NCBI GenBank assembly: GCA_963846495.1
Contig: CAWJWP010000012.1
Coordinates: 129,575-193,574, forward strand
Source: DASYQD01 sp963846495
GTDB lineage: Bacteria; Acidobacteriota; Thermoanaerobaculia; Multivoradales; JAIOJS01
Length of the DNA stretch: 64,000 bases
Direction of reading: 5' to 3'
Positions 47,121 through 55,199 of the stretch are shown here, piece by piece. Made by a program: the position numbers and the translations under genes. The notes beneath the pieces were generated by a model, which was not told the DNA's origin, searched no databases, and saw only the letters and a list, made by a program, of their open reading frames with translations. Numbering within the stretch: the first letter of the stretch is position 1; each line of letters begins with the position of its first letter.

Positions 47121-47663
47121 ATGTCCGTGATCGCCGCCGAGGAGGCCGTCGAGCCCGCCGTGAGCGACACCGACTTGCGGGACGAGATCGAGCGGCTCCA
47201 CGGCAGCAGCTTCGGATGGGCGATGTGCTGCTGCGGCCATCGCCGCGAGGAGGCCGAGGACGTGTTGCAGACCAGCTACCTCAAGGTGCTCGACGGCTCG
47301 GCCCGGTTCGCTGGCGTGGCGTCGTTCAAGACCTTCCTCTTCGCCGTCATCCGCCGCACCGCCGCCGAGCGCCGGCGGCGCGAGCAGGTGCGCGGCGGCC
47401 TGCTGGCGCGCTGGCTGCGGCTGGTGCCGCCGGCTGTCGTCGAGCCGGCGCCCGACCCGCAGCTTTCGGCGCGCGCCGAGCGGCTGCGCGCGGCGCTCGC
47501 GCGGCTGCCGCGCCGGCAGCAGGAGGTGCTGCGGCTCGTCTTCCAGCACGACCTGCCGATCGCCGAGGCGGCCGCCGTGCTCGGCGTCGGCGTCGGCAGC
47601 GCGCGCACGCATTACGAGCGCGGCAAGCGCCGGCTGCGCGTGCTGCTGGAGGGCGAGCGATGA
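47121..47663 (+). CDS. RNA polymerase ECF sigma factor
   Basis: 180 residues from the ATG at 47121 (or 188 from 47097). Region 2 (HRREEAEDVLQTSYLKVLDG, ASFKTFLFAVIRRTAAERRR) and region 4 (RLPRRQQEVLRLVFQHDLPI followed by EAAAVLGVGVGSARTHYERG) are clear. It heads a tightly overlapping operon with a membrane anti-sigma-like protein and a Spy-like periplasmic protein, the layout of metal- or envelope-stress systems such as cnrYXH. Confidence 0.88.
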   Translation: MSVIAAEEAVEPAVSDTDLRDEIERLHGSSFGWAMCCCGHRREEAEDVLQTSYLKVLDGSARFAGVASFKTFLFAVIRRTAAERRRREQVRGGLLARWLRLVPPAVVEPAPDPQLSARAERLRAALARLPRRQQEVLRLVFQHDLPIAEAAAVLGVGVGSARTHYERGKRRLRVLLEGER

Positions 47664-48133
47664 GCCGCGAAGCGGACCGCGACGACGCGGCGCTGCGCGA
47701 AGCGTTTGGCGAGCTGGGCCGCGGCGAAGCCGCCGGGGCGCCGGCGTTCGCGCAGCTGATGGCGCGGCCACGCCCGGCGACGACCCTCGGTGCTGGCGCA
47801 CCGCGCCGGCACCAGGGCGAGGGCGACGCGCGCGCGCAGCGCCGGTCCTTGGCCTCGACGAGCCTCGTGCGCGGGCTCGTTCCTCGTCTCGCCGCGGCCG
47901 CCGCCGTCGTCGTCGCCGCCGCCACCGGCGTCTGGCTCGGCATCGAATCCGAGCGCGGAGCCGTCCGCGTCACGCGCGACGTCGAGCCGCTCGCCACCTG
48001 GGTCGCACCCACCGACTTCCTGCTCGACACGCCCGCCGCCGAGCTGCTGCGCACGACCCCCGAGATTCGCGGCCCGCTGCCGCTCGAGCTCGCCGTGACC
48101 ACCGCCGACCTTCCGACAGGAGAGATCCGATGA
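47660..48133 (+). CDS. putative single-pass anti-sigma factor-like protein
   Basis: 157 residues. A cytoplasmic N-terminus (AALREAFGELGRGEAAGAPA), one transmembrane helix (LAAAAAVVVAAATGVWLGI, about 77-95) and a ~60-residue periplasmic tail. No zinc anti-sigma motif (HxxxCxxC) is present. The role is inferred from topology and from its place between the sigma factor (ATGA overlap) and the Spy-like gene (overlap at 48130). Confidence 0.6.
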   Translation: MSREADRDDAALREAFGELGRGEAAGAPAFAQLMARPRPATTLGAGAPRRHQGEGDARAQRRSLASTSLVRGLVPRLAAAAAVVVAAATGVWLGIESERGAVRVTRDVEPLATWVAPTDFLLDTPAAELLRTTPEIRGPLPLELAVTTADLPTGEIR

Positions 48134-48603
48134 GACGCCACGCTCTCGCCTTGCTCGCCACCCTTGTCCTCGCGACGGCGGCGTCGACGGCCGCCCAGGC
48201 GCAGGTCGACGCTGCGGGCAGTGCCGAGGCGCGCGCCGCCGCGATGGCGCGCGCCAACGATCCCATCGGCCGCTACCTCTACCCGCCGGAGGCCGTGCTC
48301 GGCCACGCGCAGGAGCTGGGATTGAGCGACGCGCAGCGCAAGGCCATCCGCACGGCAGTGCACGAGATGCAGAAGCGCTTCCTCGACCTGCAGCTCGACC
48401 TCGAGGAGCGCACCGAGACGGTGAGCCGCCTGCTCCAGCAGACGCCGGTCGACGAGGCGAAGGTGCTGGCCGCGGTCGACCAGGTGCTCGTGCTCGAGAG
48501 CCAGGTGAAGAAGGCGCAGCTGTCGCTCCTCGTCCGCATCAAGAACCAGCTCACCGCCGCGCAGGTGGCCAAGCTCGACGCCGGGCTGGGGCGGACGCCG
48601 TGA
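48130..48603 (+). CDS. Spy/CpxP-like periplasmic protein
   Basis: 157 residues with a Sec signal (ALALLATLVLATAASTAAQA, cleavage near 25). The mature part is a long helical hairpin: LGLSDAQRKAIRTAVHEMQK, LDLQLDLEERTETVSRLLQQ, then LVRIKNQLTAAQVAKL, the LTxxQ-type motif of the Spy/CpxP/CnrX group. Such proteins act as ATP-independent chaperones or metal/stress sensors that release an anti-sigma factor. Overlaps both neighbours by stop-start junctions. Confidence 0.8.
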   Translation: MRRHALALLATLVLATAASTAAQAQVDAAGSAEARAAAMARANDPIGRYLYPPEAVLGHAQELGLSDAQRKAIRTAVHEMQKRFLDLQLDLEERTETVSRLLQQTPVDEAKVLAAVDQVLVLESQVKKAQLSLLVRIKNQLTAAQVAKLDAGLGRTP

Positions 48604-50282
48604 ACGCGCCGGGCTCGACGTGCGTCGCCCGCGCGGCGCTCGTGGCGTTGGGCTGCCTGACCGGGCTCGCGAGCACCGCGGCGCCGGCCGCAGCCGCGCC
48701 CGCCGGCTGGGAAGGGGAGCGTCGCCTCACCGCTGACGCCGGCGCCTCGCGGCTCCCCTTCAACTTCGCGCGCGCCGTCGCCGCCGATACGAGCGGCGGC
48801 GTGCACGTCGTCTGGTTCGACCAGCGCGCGGGCGCTTCGAGCGTGCTCTACCGCCGCTCGCTCGACGGCGGACGCACGTGGCGGCGCGCGCTGCGCCTGT
48901 CGCCGCCAGGCTCTTTCGCCGAGCAGCCCGCCATCGCTGCCGCCGGGCGCGACGTCTTCGTCGTCTGGCACGCGCGCCGCGTCAGTGGCGGCGCCGCACC
49001 CGGCTACGACGTCTTCCTGCGCCGCTCCACGGACGGCGGCGCGAGCTGGCGCTCGCCGGTGCAGCTGTCGACCAGCAACGCCGCCGCCCACGCGTCGGTG
49101 GCCGCGAGCGGCGCCGCCGTGCACGTGAGCTGGGGCGACAGCCGCAGCGGCCACGCCGAGATGGTGGTGCGCAGCTCCGCCGACCGCGGCGCGAGCTGGA
49201 GCGCCGAGCGGCAGCTCTCGCCGTCCGGCTTCTCTTCCTGGGTGCCGACCGTGGAAGCCGACGGCGACCTCGTCGTCGCCGCCTGGGTCGACACCCGCGA
49301 CGGCAACGAGGAGGAGTACCTGCGGCGCTCGCTCGACGGCGGGCTCACCTGGGAGCCGATCGTGCGCCTCACCAGCAACGACCGCAACTCCTGGGCGCCG
49401 TCGGTCGTCGTCGACGGCGCGGTGGTGCACGTCGCCTGGTTCGACCAGCGCGACGCGCCCTACTCGCTCTTCGATGCCGAGGCCATGCTCGACCAGGCGC
49501 TGCGCATGCTGGGCCTCGAGGTGCCGCCGGTGCCCGCCGGCGTGCTGGTACCCGATCCCAACGAAGCGGCGAAGCGGCGCGCCACCGAGAAGCTGCAGCT
49601 GGTGCAGCAAGCGGCGCCGGCGTGGGTCGCCAGGGGCGGCGACGCGGCGCGCCTCGAGGTCATCCTCGCCGAGCTGCAGGCGCTGGGCCAGCGCGGCGCC
49701 AGCTATCTCGTAAAGGAGCGTAAGGTCGACGAGGCGGTGCGGCTCCTCGGTCTTACCTACGTGCCCGGGCCGATGGACGACCTGCCGCAGGTCTTCTACA
49801 GCGAAGCCCTGATGGTGCGCGTGCAGGACAAGCTGCAGCAGGTGCAGGAGACGGGGCCGACGTGGGTGGCCCGAGGTGGTGACCCGGCGGCGATCGAAGC
49901 GTTGCTGCGCGAGATGGAGCGCCGCCTGGACCTCGCCGTCCACGAGTGGGAGGTCTACTACCGCCGCTCGCTCGACGGAGGCGCCAGCTGGGAGGAGCCG
50001 CAGCGTCTCACCTTCGCGCCGCGCTTCTCGCAGCGGCCGAGCCTCGCCGTCGACGGCCGCCGAGTGCACGTCGCCTGGTTCGACGAGCGCGACGGCGACG
50101 TCGAGGTCTACGTCAAGCGCTCCGACGACGGCGGCGCGAGCTGGGGCGAGGACGTACGGCTCACTACCGCGCGCGGCATCTCGCACAAGCCCTCGATCGC
50201 CGCTGCCGGCGGCGTCGTCCACGTGGTGTGGAGCGACGACCGCACGGGGAACGAGGAGATCTTCTACACGCGACAGGAGTAA
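48600..50282 (+). CDS. secreted BNR/sialidase-like propeller with inserted helical repeat
   Basis: 560 residues. GTG start overlaps the Spy-like stop. A signal peptide is followed by Asp-box/BNR blades (RRSLDGGRTWRRAL, RRSTDGGASWRSPV, SSADRGASWSAERQ, RRSLDGGLTWEPIV, RRSLDGGASWEEPQ, RSDDGGASWGEDVR). Between the fourth and fifth boxes lies a ~155-residue insertion made of two similar units, each with an AxRxLGL helix and KLQ.VQ..xPxWVARGGD. No catalytic Arg triad or Asp/Tyr pair of true sialidases is apparent, so binding rather than hydrolysis is likely. Confidence 0.8.
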   Translation: MNAPGSTCVARAALVALGCLTGLASTAAPAAAAPAGWEGERRLTADAGASRLPFNFARAVAADTSGGVHVVWFDQRAGASSVLYRRSLDGGRTWRRALRLSPPGSFAEQPAIAAAGRDVFVVWHARRVSGGAAPGYDVFLRRSTDGGASWRSPVQLSTSNAAAHASVAASGAAVHVSWGDSRSGHAEMVVRSSADRGASWSAERQLSPSGFSSWVPTVEADGDLVVAAWVDTRDGNEEEYLRRSLDGGLTWEPIVRLTSNDRNSWAPSVVVDGAVVHVAWFDQRDAPYSLFDAEAMLDQALRMLGLEVPPVPAGVLVPDPNEAAKRRATEKLQLVQQAAPAWVARGGDAARLEVILAELQALGQRGASYLVKERKVDEAVRLLGLTYVPGPMDDLPQVFYSEALMVRVQDKLQQVQETGPTWVARGGDPAAIEALLREMERRLDLAVHEWEVYYRRSLDGGASWEEPQRLTFAPRFSQRPSLAVDGRRVHVAWFDERDGDVEVYVKRSDDGGASWGEDVRLTTARGISHKPSIAAAGGVVHVVWSDDRTGNEEIFYTRQE

Positions 50283-50295
50283 GCTCTCTCCTCCC

Positions 50296-51003
50296 ATGCC
50301 CGAGCCCGACCGCCCGGCGCCGCAGGCGTTCGAGGACTATCCGCTGACGCGGATCGAGTACATCACTGCGCTCACCCACTTCTATCGCGGTGAGCGCAGC
50401 CGCGCCGACGCCTGGCGCGCGCGCCTCGACCCGACGACCAACTGGGCGGTGGTGACGACGGGCGGCATGCTCTCCTTCGCCTTCTCGAGCCCCGAGCACT
50501 CGCACGTCATGCTGCTGCTCGCCAACCTGCTGGTCACCGTCTTCCTCGGCTTCGAGGCGCGGCGCTACCGCTACTACGACCTCTGGCGCTCGCGCATCCG
50601 CATGCTGGAGGAGAACTTCTTCATCCCCATCATCCGCCGCAACCTGATCAGCCCGCGCCGCGACTGGCGCGAGCGCGTCGCCGAGGACCTCGACAAACCC
50701 AAGTTCAAGATCACCTTCCTGCAGGCGGTGGCGGTGCGCATCCGCTACAACTACGTGTGGATCTACAGCGTGCTGCTCGTCGCCTGGCTCTGCAAGGTGC
50801 ACCTCCACCCGACGCCGGCGGCGACGCCGCGCGAGGCCTTCCTCCGTCTCGGCATCGGCCCCTTCGGCGGCTGGTCGATGCTGACGATGACGGGCGCCTT
50901 CTACGTCCTCGCCATCGCGATGGCGATCTGGGGCGGCCCCAAGCGCGCCAGCGTCGACGAGGTGCGCGGCCTCGAGCTGCAGGCCGAGCAGTGGAAGTCG
51001 TGA
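50296..51003 (+). CDS. DUF2270 integral membrane protein
   Basis: 235 residues matching the DUF2270 pattern: LTRIEYITALTHFYRGERSR, LDPTTNWAVVTTGGMLSFAF, LGFEARRYRYYDLWRSRIRM and four predicted membrane helices (about 50-65, 70-90, 155-172 and 205-222). Function unknown. It follows the BNR gene by 13 bases and probably belongs to the same operon. Confidence 0.8.
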   Translation: MPEPDRPAPQAFEDYPLTRIEYITALTHFYRGERSRADAWRARLDPTTNWAVVTTGGMLSFAFSSPEHSHVMLLLANLLVTVFLGFEARRYRYYDLWRSRIRMLEENFFIPIIRRNLISPRRDWRERVAEDLDKPKFKITFLQAVAVRIRYNYVWIYSVLLVAWLCKVHLHPTPAATPREAFLRLGIGPFGGWSMLTMTGAFYVLAIAMAIWGGPKRASVDEVRGLELQAEQWKS

Positions 51004-51026
51004 CGCGCTAGTCTCCTCGGCGAGGT

Positions 51027-54000
51027 GTGCCCGGCGTTGCCGGGTCGCGTGCGATGCCCGGCTCCGTCGTCAGCGCCCGCCGCTTCCATGGCCTGATGCC
51101 GTACCGCGTGCGCGAGGTGCTGCTCGTCGCCTCGCCGTACGACGCCTTCATCCTCGAGGAGGACGGCCTGCTCACCGAGCAGGTCTTCCTCGAGTACATG
51201 GACGTGAGCCAGCCCGGGGCGCCGCGCTTCACCCACGCGCGCAGCGGCGAGGAGGCGATGGCGCTGCTGCGCAAGCAGCGCTTCGACCTCGTGCTGACGA
51301 CGGCGTCGCTGCCCGACATGAGCGCCGAGCGCCTGGGACGCGAGGTGAAAGCGATGCGCCCCGGGCGCCCCGTCGTGCTGCTCGCGCTCGACCGCGCGGC
51401 GCTGCCCGAGCCTGGCGGGCCGCTGCCCGGCCGCGCCCTCGACCGCACCGCGCTCGACGCCGGCTTCCTGTGGAGCGGCGACGCCAAGATCCTGCTCGCC
51501 ATCGTCAAGACGGTGGAGGACCGCGAGAACGTCGACCACGACACTGCGCTCGGCGTGCGCGCCATCCTCATCCTCGAGGACTCGCCGCGCTACTACTCGT
51601 CGTTCCTCGGCATGCTCTACAAGGAGCTGATGCAGCAGTCGCGCTCGCTCTACGCCGAGGGCGTCGACGAGATGGCGCGGCAGCTCTACATGAAGTCACG
51701 GCCGAAGGTGCTGCACGCCACCAGCTGGGAGGAGGGGATGGCGCTCTTCGAGCGCTACCGCCGCTACGTGATGGGCGTCATCTGCGACCTGCGGCTGCCG
51801 CGCGGCGGCGTGCTCGACGACGGCGCCGGGCTCGCCTTCGCCGGCCATGTACGCGCCTGCGATCCCGAGCTGCCGGTGCAGCTGCAGTCCTCGGCGGGCG
51901 TCGGCTCGCGGCGGGCGGCGGCGATGGGCGTCGGCTTCCTCGACAAGAGCTCGCCGACGCTGCTCGCGGACCTGCGCGAGTTCCTGCGCCTGCAGCTCGG
52001 CTTCGGCGACTTCGTCTTCCGCACCTGCGACGGCGGCGCCGAGGTGGGACGGGCCCGCGACCTGCGTGAGCTCGAGCAGCAGCTCGCGGTAGTGCCGGAG
52101 GAGAGCATCGTCTACCACGCGGCGCGCAACCACTTCTCGATCTGGCTCCTGGCGCGCAGCGAGTTCGAGCTCGCCGAACAATTGCGGCCGCAGGAGGTGG
52201 CGGACTTCCCGAGCGTGGCCGCCACGCGCACGTATCTGCTCGGCCTGCTGCGCGAGGTGCACGAGCGGGCGCAGCAGGGCGTCGTCGCCGATTTCGCCGC
52301 GGCGACGTTCGCCGAGCAGCCGTTCTCGCGGCTGGGTCAGGGGTCGATGGGAGGGAAGGGGAGGAGCATCGCTTTCCTCCATCGCACGCTCGCCGCCATG
52401 CGGTCCGAGGACTTCGGCGGGCTCGAGGTGCGACTGCCGCGCACGCTCGTCGTCGCCACCGAGCACTTCCGGCGCTTCGTCGATGAGCACGATCTCGCGG
52501 CCCTCGCGGCGCAGGCGGCCGACGACGCCGAGGTGCGGCGGCGCTTCCTCGCCGCGCCGCTGCCGGCGGCGCTCGAGGCCGAGCTGCAGGCGGTGGTGGA
52601 GAAGCTGTCGGGACCGCTGGCGGTGCGCTCGTCGAGCCTGCTCGAGGACTCGCTGCAGGTGGGGATGGCGGGGCTCTACGACACGGTGATGGTTCCCAAC
52701 GTCGATCCCGATCCGCGACGGCGGCTGCGCGAGCTCGGCGGGGCGGTCAAGCGCGTGTACGCGTCGCTGTTCACGCGCGGCGCGCGGCGCTACCTCGAGA
52801 GCACCGGCTACCTGCTCGAGGAAGAGAAGATGGCGGTCGTCATCCAGGCCGTCGTCGGGCGCCGCCGCGGCGATCGCTTCTACCCCAGCTTCTCGGGCCT
52901 CGCGCAGTCGTTCAATTACTACCCGTTCGGGCCGCAGCGGCCGGACGAAGGTGTCGTGCACCTGGCGCTCGGCCTCGGGCGCACGATCGTCGAGGGCGGG
53001 CGCTGCCTGCGCTTCTCGCCGGCGCGGCCGGAGGTGCTGCCGCAGTTCGCGACGCCACGGGCGCTGCTCGGCAGCTCGCAGAATGGTTTCTACGCGCTCG
53101 ACCTGCGCGCGGAGGGCGAGGAGGGCGCCGACCGCGTGCGCTGGTTCGACCTCGCGGTGGCGGAGCAGGACGGCGCGCTGCACGCGGCGGGCAGCGTGCT
53201 GGTGCCCGGCGAGGAGCGCGTGCGCGACGACCTCACGCAGCCCGGGCCGCGCGTCATCACCTTCAACAACCTGCTGCGCCATCGGGCCATCCCGCTCGCC
53301 GAGGCGCTGCGGCGGCTGCTCGACGTGGCGCAGCAGGGGCTCGGGCGGGCGGTCGAGATCGAGCTCGCCGGCGAGATGGGGGACTGGGGGCGGCCGGATG
53401 GCGCGCGAGGGGATGGCGCGCGCGGGCCGGCGCGCGAGCCGCCGCGGTTGTACCTGCTGCAGCTGCGGCCGATGGCGACGCAGCTCGGGCCGCGCGGCGG
53501 CGCCTCGCCCGAGCCGGCGGCCGAGCGCTGCATTTGTCGTGCGTCGTCGCGGGTGCTCGGGCACGGGCTGTACGAAGGCATCCAGGACCTGGTGCACGTG
53601 CGCCGCGATGCGTGGGAGCCGCGGTACCACCGGGAGATCGCCGCCGAGATCGGCGCGCTGAACGAGCGGCTGCGCGCCGAGGGGCGGCGTTACGTGCTCA
53701 TCGGGCCCGGGCGGTGGGGGACGGCCGACTCGTCGCTGGGCATTCCGGTCGAGTGGGCGCAGATCTCCGAGGTCGAGGTGCTGGTGGAGGCGTCGCCCGC
53801 CGGCTACGACGTCGAGCCGTCGCAGGGGGCGCACTTCTTCCAGAACATCACCTCGTTGCAGCTCGGCTACCTCACCGTGCCGCCCGGCGCCGACGCCGAG
53901 AGCGGCCGCGCCGACTTCCTCGACTGGCGCTGGCTCGAATCGCGGCCGGCGGCGGCGACGACGCGCTTCCTGCGTCACCTGCGCTTCGCCGAGGCGCTGC

Positions 54001-54062
54001 CCGTCGAGCTCGATGGCGCGCGTGGGAAGGGCTGGATCGGCAAGGCGGCGGCGAGCGGCTGA
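51027..54062 (+). CDS. receiver-like domains fused to PEP/pyruvate-binding (PPDK_N-like) domain
   Basis: Up to 1,011 residues; ATG starts at 51054 or 51096 (MPYRVREVLLVASPYDAFIL) are plausible. The N-terminal ~330 residues contain two response-regulator-like folds (LVASPYDAFILEEDG ... LVLTTASLPDMS; ILILEDSPRYYSSFLGMLYK ... GVICDLRLPRGG ... LQSSAGVGSRRAA). From about 430 there is an ATP-grasp/PPDK N-terminal domain: QGSMGGKGRSIAFLH, PLAVRSSSLLEDSLQVGMAG and a C-terminal part with RYVLIGPGRWGTADSSLG. The catalytic-His swivelling domain of PPDK/PpsA is absent. Probably a signalling or phosphotransfer protein rather than PEP synthase. Confidence 0.75.
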   Translation: MPGVAGSRAMPGSVVSARRFHGLMPYRVREVLLVASPYDAFILEEDGLLTEQVFLEYMDVSQPGAPRFTHARSGEEAMALLRKQRFDLVLTTASLPDMSAERLGREVKAMRPGRPVVLLALDRAALPEPGGPLPGRALDRTALDAGFLWSGDAKILLAIVKTVEDRENVDHDTALGVRAILILEDSPRYYSSFLGMLYKELMQQSRSLYAEGVDEMARQLYMKSRPKVLHATSWEEGMALFERYRRYVMGVICDLRLPRGGVLDDGAGLAFAGHVRACDPELPVQLQSSAGVGSRRAAAMGVGFLDKSSPTLLADLREFLRLQLGFGDFVFRTCDGGAEVGRARDLRELEQQLAVVPEESIVYHAARNHFSIWLLARSEFELAEQLRPQEVADFPSVAATRTYLLGLLREVHERAQQGVVADFAAATFAEQPFSRLGQGSMGGKGRSIAFLHRTLAAMRSEDFGGLEVRLPRTLVVATEHFRRFVDEHDLAALAAQAADDAEVRRRFLAAPLPAALEAELQAVVEKLSGPLAVRSSSLLEDSLQVGMAGLYDTVMVPNVDPDPRRRLRELGGAVKRVYASLFTRGARRYLESTGYLLEEEKMAVVIQAVVGRRRGDRFYPSFSGLAQSFNYYPFGPQRPDEGVVHLALGLGRTIVEGGRCLRFSPARPEVLPQFATPRALLGSSQNGFYALDLRAEGEEGADRVRWFDLAVAEQDGALHAAGSVLVPGEERVRDDLTQPGPRVITFNNLLRHRAIPLAEALRRLLDVAQQGLGRAVEIELAGEMGDWGRPDGARGDGARGPAREPPRLYLLQLRPMATQLGPRGGASPEPAAERCICRASSRVLGHGLYEGIQDLVHVRRDAWEPRYHREIAAEIGALNERLRAEGRRYVLIGPGRWGTADSSLGIPVEWAQISEVEVLVEASPAGYDVEPSQGAHFFQNITSLQLGYLTVPPGADAESGRADFLDWRWLESRPAAATTRFLRHLRFAEALPVELDGARGKGWIGKAAASG

Positions 54063-54135
54063 GCGTTTTCGAGCGTGGATTGCGTCTGTAGGGCGGAGGA
54101 GGAAATCCGCCCGTGGCACAATTCGAGGAGGCAAC

Positions 54136-54765
54136 ATGGAGTCGGCCATGGCGCAACCGCAACGCAAGCTCACCGTCGAGGACTACGAGCACTTCCCGGA
54201 AGGCGACGGCAAGCGTCACGAGCTCATCGACGGAGAGCATGTCGTGACGGCGGCGCCGTACGTGCACCATCAGCGGTTGCTTCGCGATCTCTTCGTCGCG
54301 GTGCACGAAGTGGTGGTGAAGCGGAGGCTGGGAGAGGTGCTGTTCGCACCGGTCGACGTCGAGCTCTCGTTGCACGACGTGGTGCAGCCGGACCTCCTCT
54401 TCGTGCGCAAGGGGCGCAACATCGCCTCCATCAAGCGCTTCCACGCCGCGCCGGATCTCGCCGTGGAAGTCCTCTCGCCGTCGAGCCGCCGCATCGACGA
54501 GGTGCGCAAGCGGGCGCGCTACGAGCTTTTCGGTGTGCAGGAGCTTTGGATCGTCGATCCGCCATTCGACGCCATTCGCGTCTATCGACGCGCCGCGGAG
54601 GGCGAGCCCTTCGGAGCCGCGATTCAGCTTCTCGCTTCCGCGGACGATGTCCTCGAGTCGCCTCTGCTCCCGGGCTTTCGCTTGTCGTTGCGAGACTTTT
54701 TCGCGGAACCAAGGCCGCCTCGAATGAGGATCTCTAGCCCTCGTCGATCCAGGCGGCGCTCTTAG
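54136..54765 (+). CDS. Uma2 family endonuclease-like protein (DUF820)
   Basis: 209 residues, paralogous to the protein at 34875-35477: VEDYEHFPEGDGKRHELIDG, VVQPDLLFVRKG, APDLAVEVLSPSSRRIDEVR, ELWIVDPPFDAIRVYRR. It has a basic tail (RISSPRRSRRRS). ATG at 54136 with gaggag immediately upstream. Function predicted only from fold. Confidence 0.85.
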   Translation: MESAMAQPQRKLTVEDYEHFPEGDGKRHELIDGEHVVTAAPYVHHQRLLRDLFVAVHEVVVKRRLGEVLFAPVDVELSLHDVVQPDLLFVRKGRNIASIKRFHAAPDLAVEVLSPSSRRIDEVRKRARYELFGVQELWIVDPPFDAIRVYRRAAEGEPFGAAIQLLASADDVLESPLLPGFRLSLRDFFAEPRPPRMRISSPRRSRRRS

Positions 54766-55199
54766 CGCACCAGCGAGCGCAGCGCGACGAGGCGCGCCTC
54801 GGTGCGGGCGAGGGTCCAGCCCTCGACGCTGACGACACGGTCGGCCGCATGGTCTTCGCGGACGCGCGCGAGCAGTCGCTCGCCCAGCTCGCGACCGCGT
54901 AGACGCCGGGCTGGCCAGCCGAGGTCGGCGAGGATGGCGTCGGCGAGCGCCTCCGACGGTCGATTCGGCGGGAACCGCGGCGCGATAGGCGGCGCCCAGC
55001 ACGGCGCGGCGTCGCCGGCCGGCAGCAGCGCAGCGAGATGCGCCGGCGACGGCGCGGCGCATCCCTCGAGCGTCGGCAGCGCGGCGCCGGCGGCAAGGAT
55101 GCTCAACGCGCGGACGAGCTCACGACGCGTGAGCTCACGGCGACCGCGCTCACGAGTGGGCTTCGGCGGCGACGGCTCGTGAATGGATCGTCGCCTCAC
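54762..55199 (-). CDS. Tat-signal protein, partner of the GMC oxidoreductase
   Basis: 145 residues from a GTG at 55199 that overlaps the GMC stop (GTGA). A twin-arginine signal (LTRRELVRALSILAAGAALP, then a lipobox-like LEGC) is followed by a ~90-residue helical domain (SEALADAILADLGWPARRLR, AADRVVSVEGWTLARTEARL). Its size, signal and position match the small subunit 3 of gluconate/sorbitol-type GMC dehydrogenases, which is needed to export the flavoprotein. Sequence identity with that family is not obvious by eye. Confidence 0.65.
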   Translation of the reverse strand: MRRRSIHEPSPPKPTRERGRRELTRRELVRALSILAAGAALPTLEGCAAPSPAHLAALLPAGDAAPCWAPPIAPRFPPNRPSEALADAILADLGWPARRLRGRELGERLLARVREDHAADRVVSVEGWTLARTEARLVALRSLVR

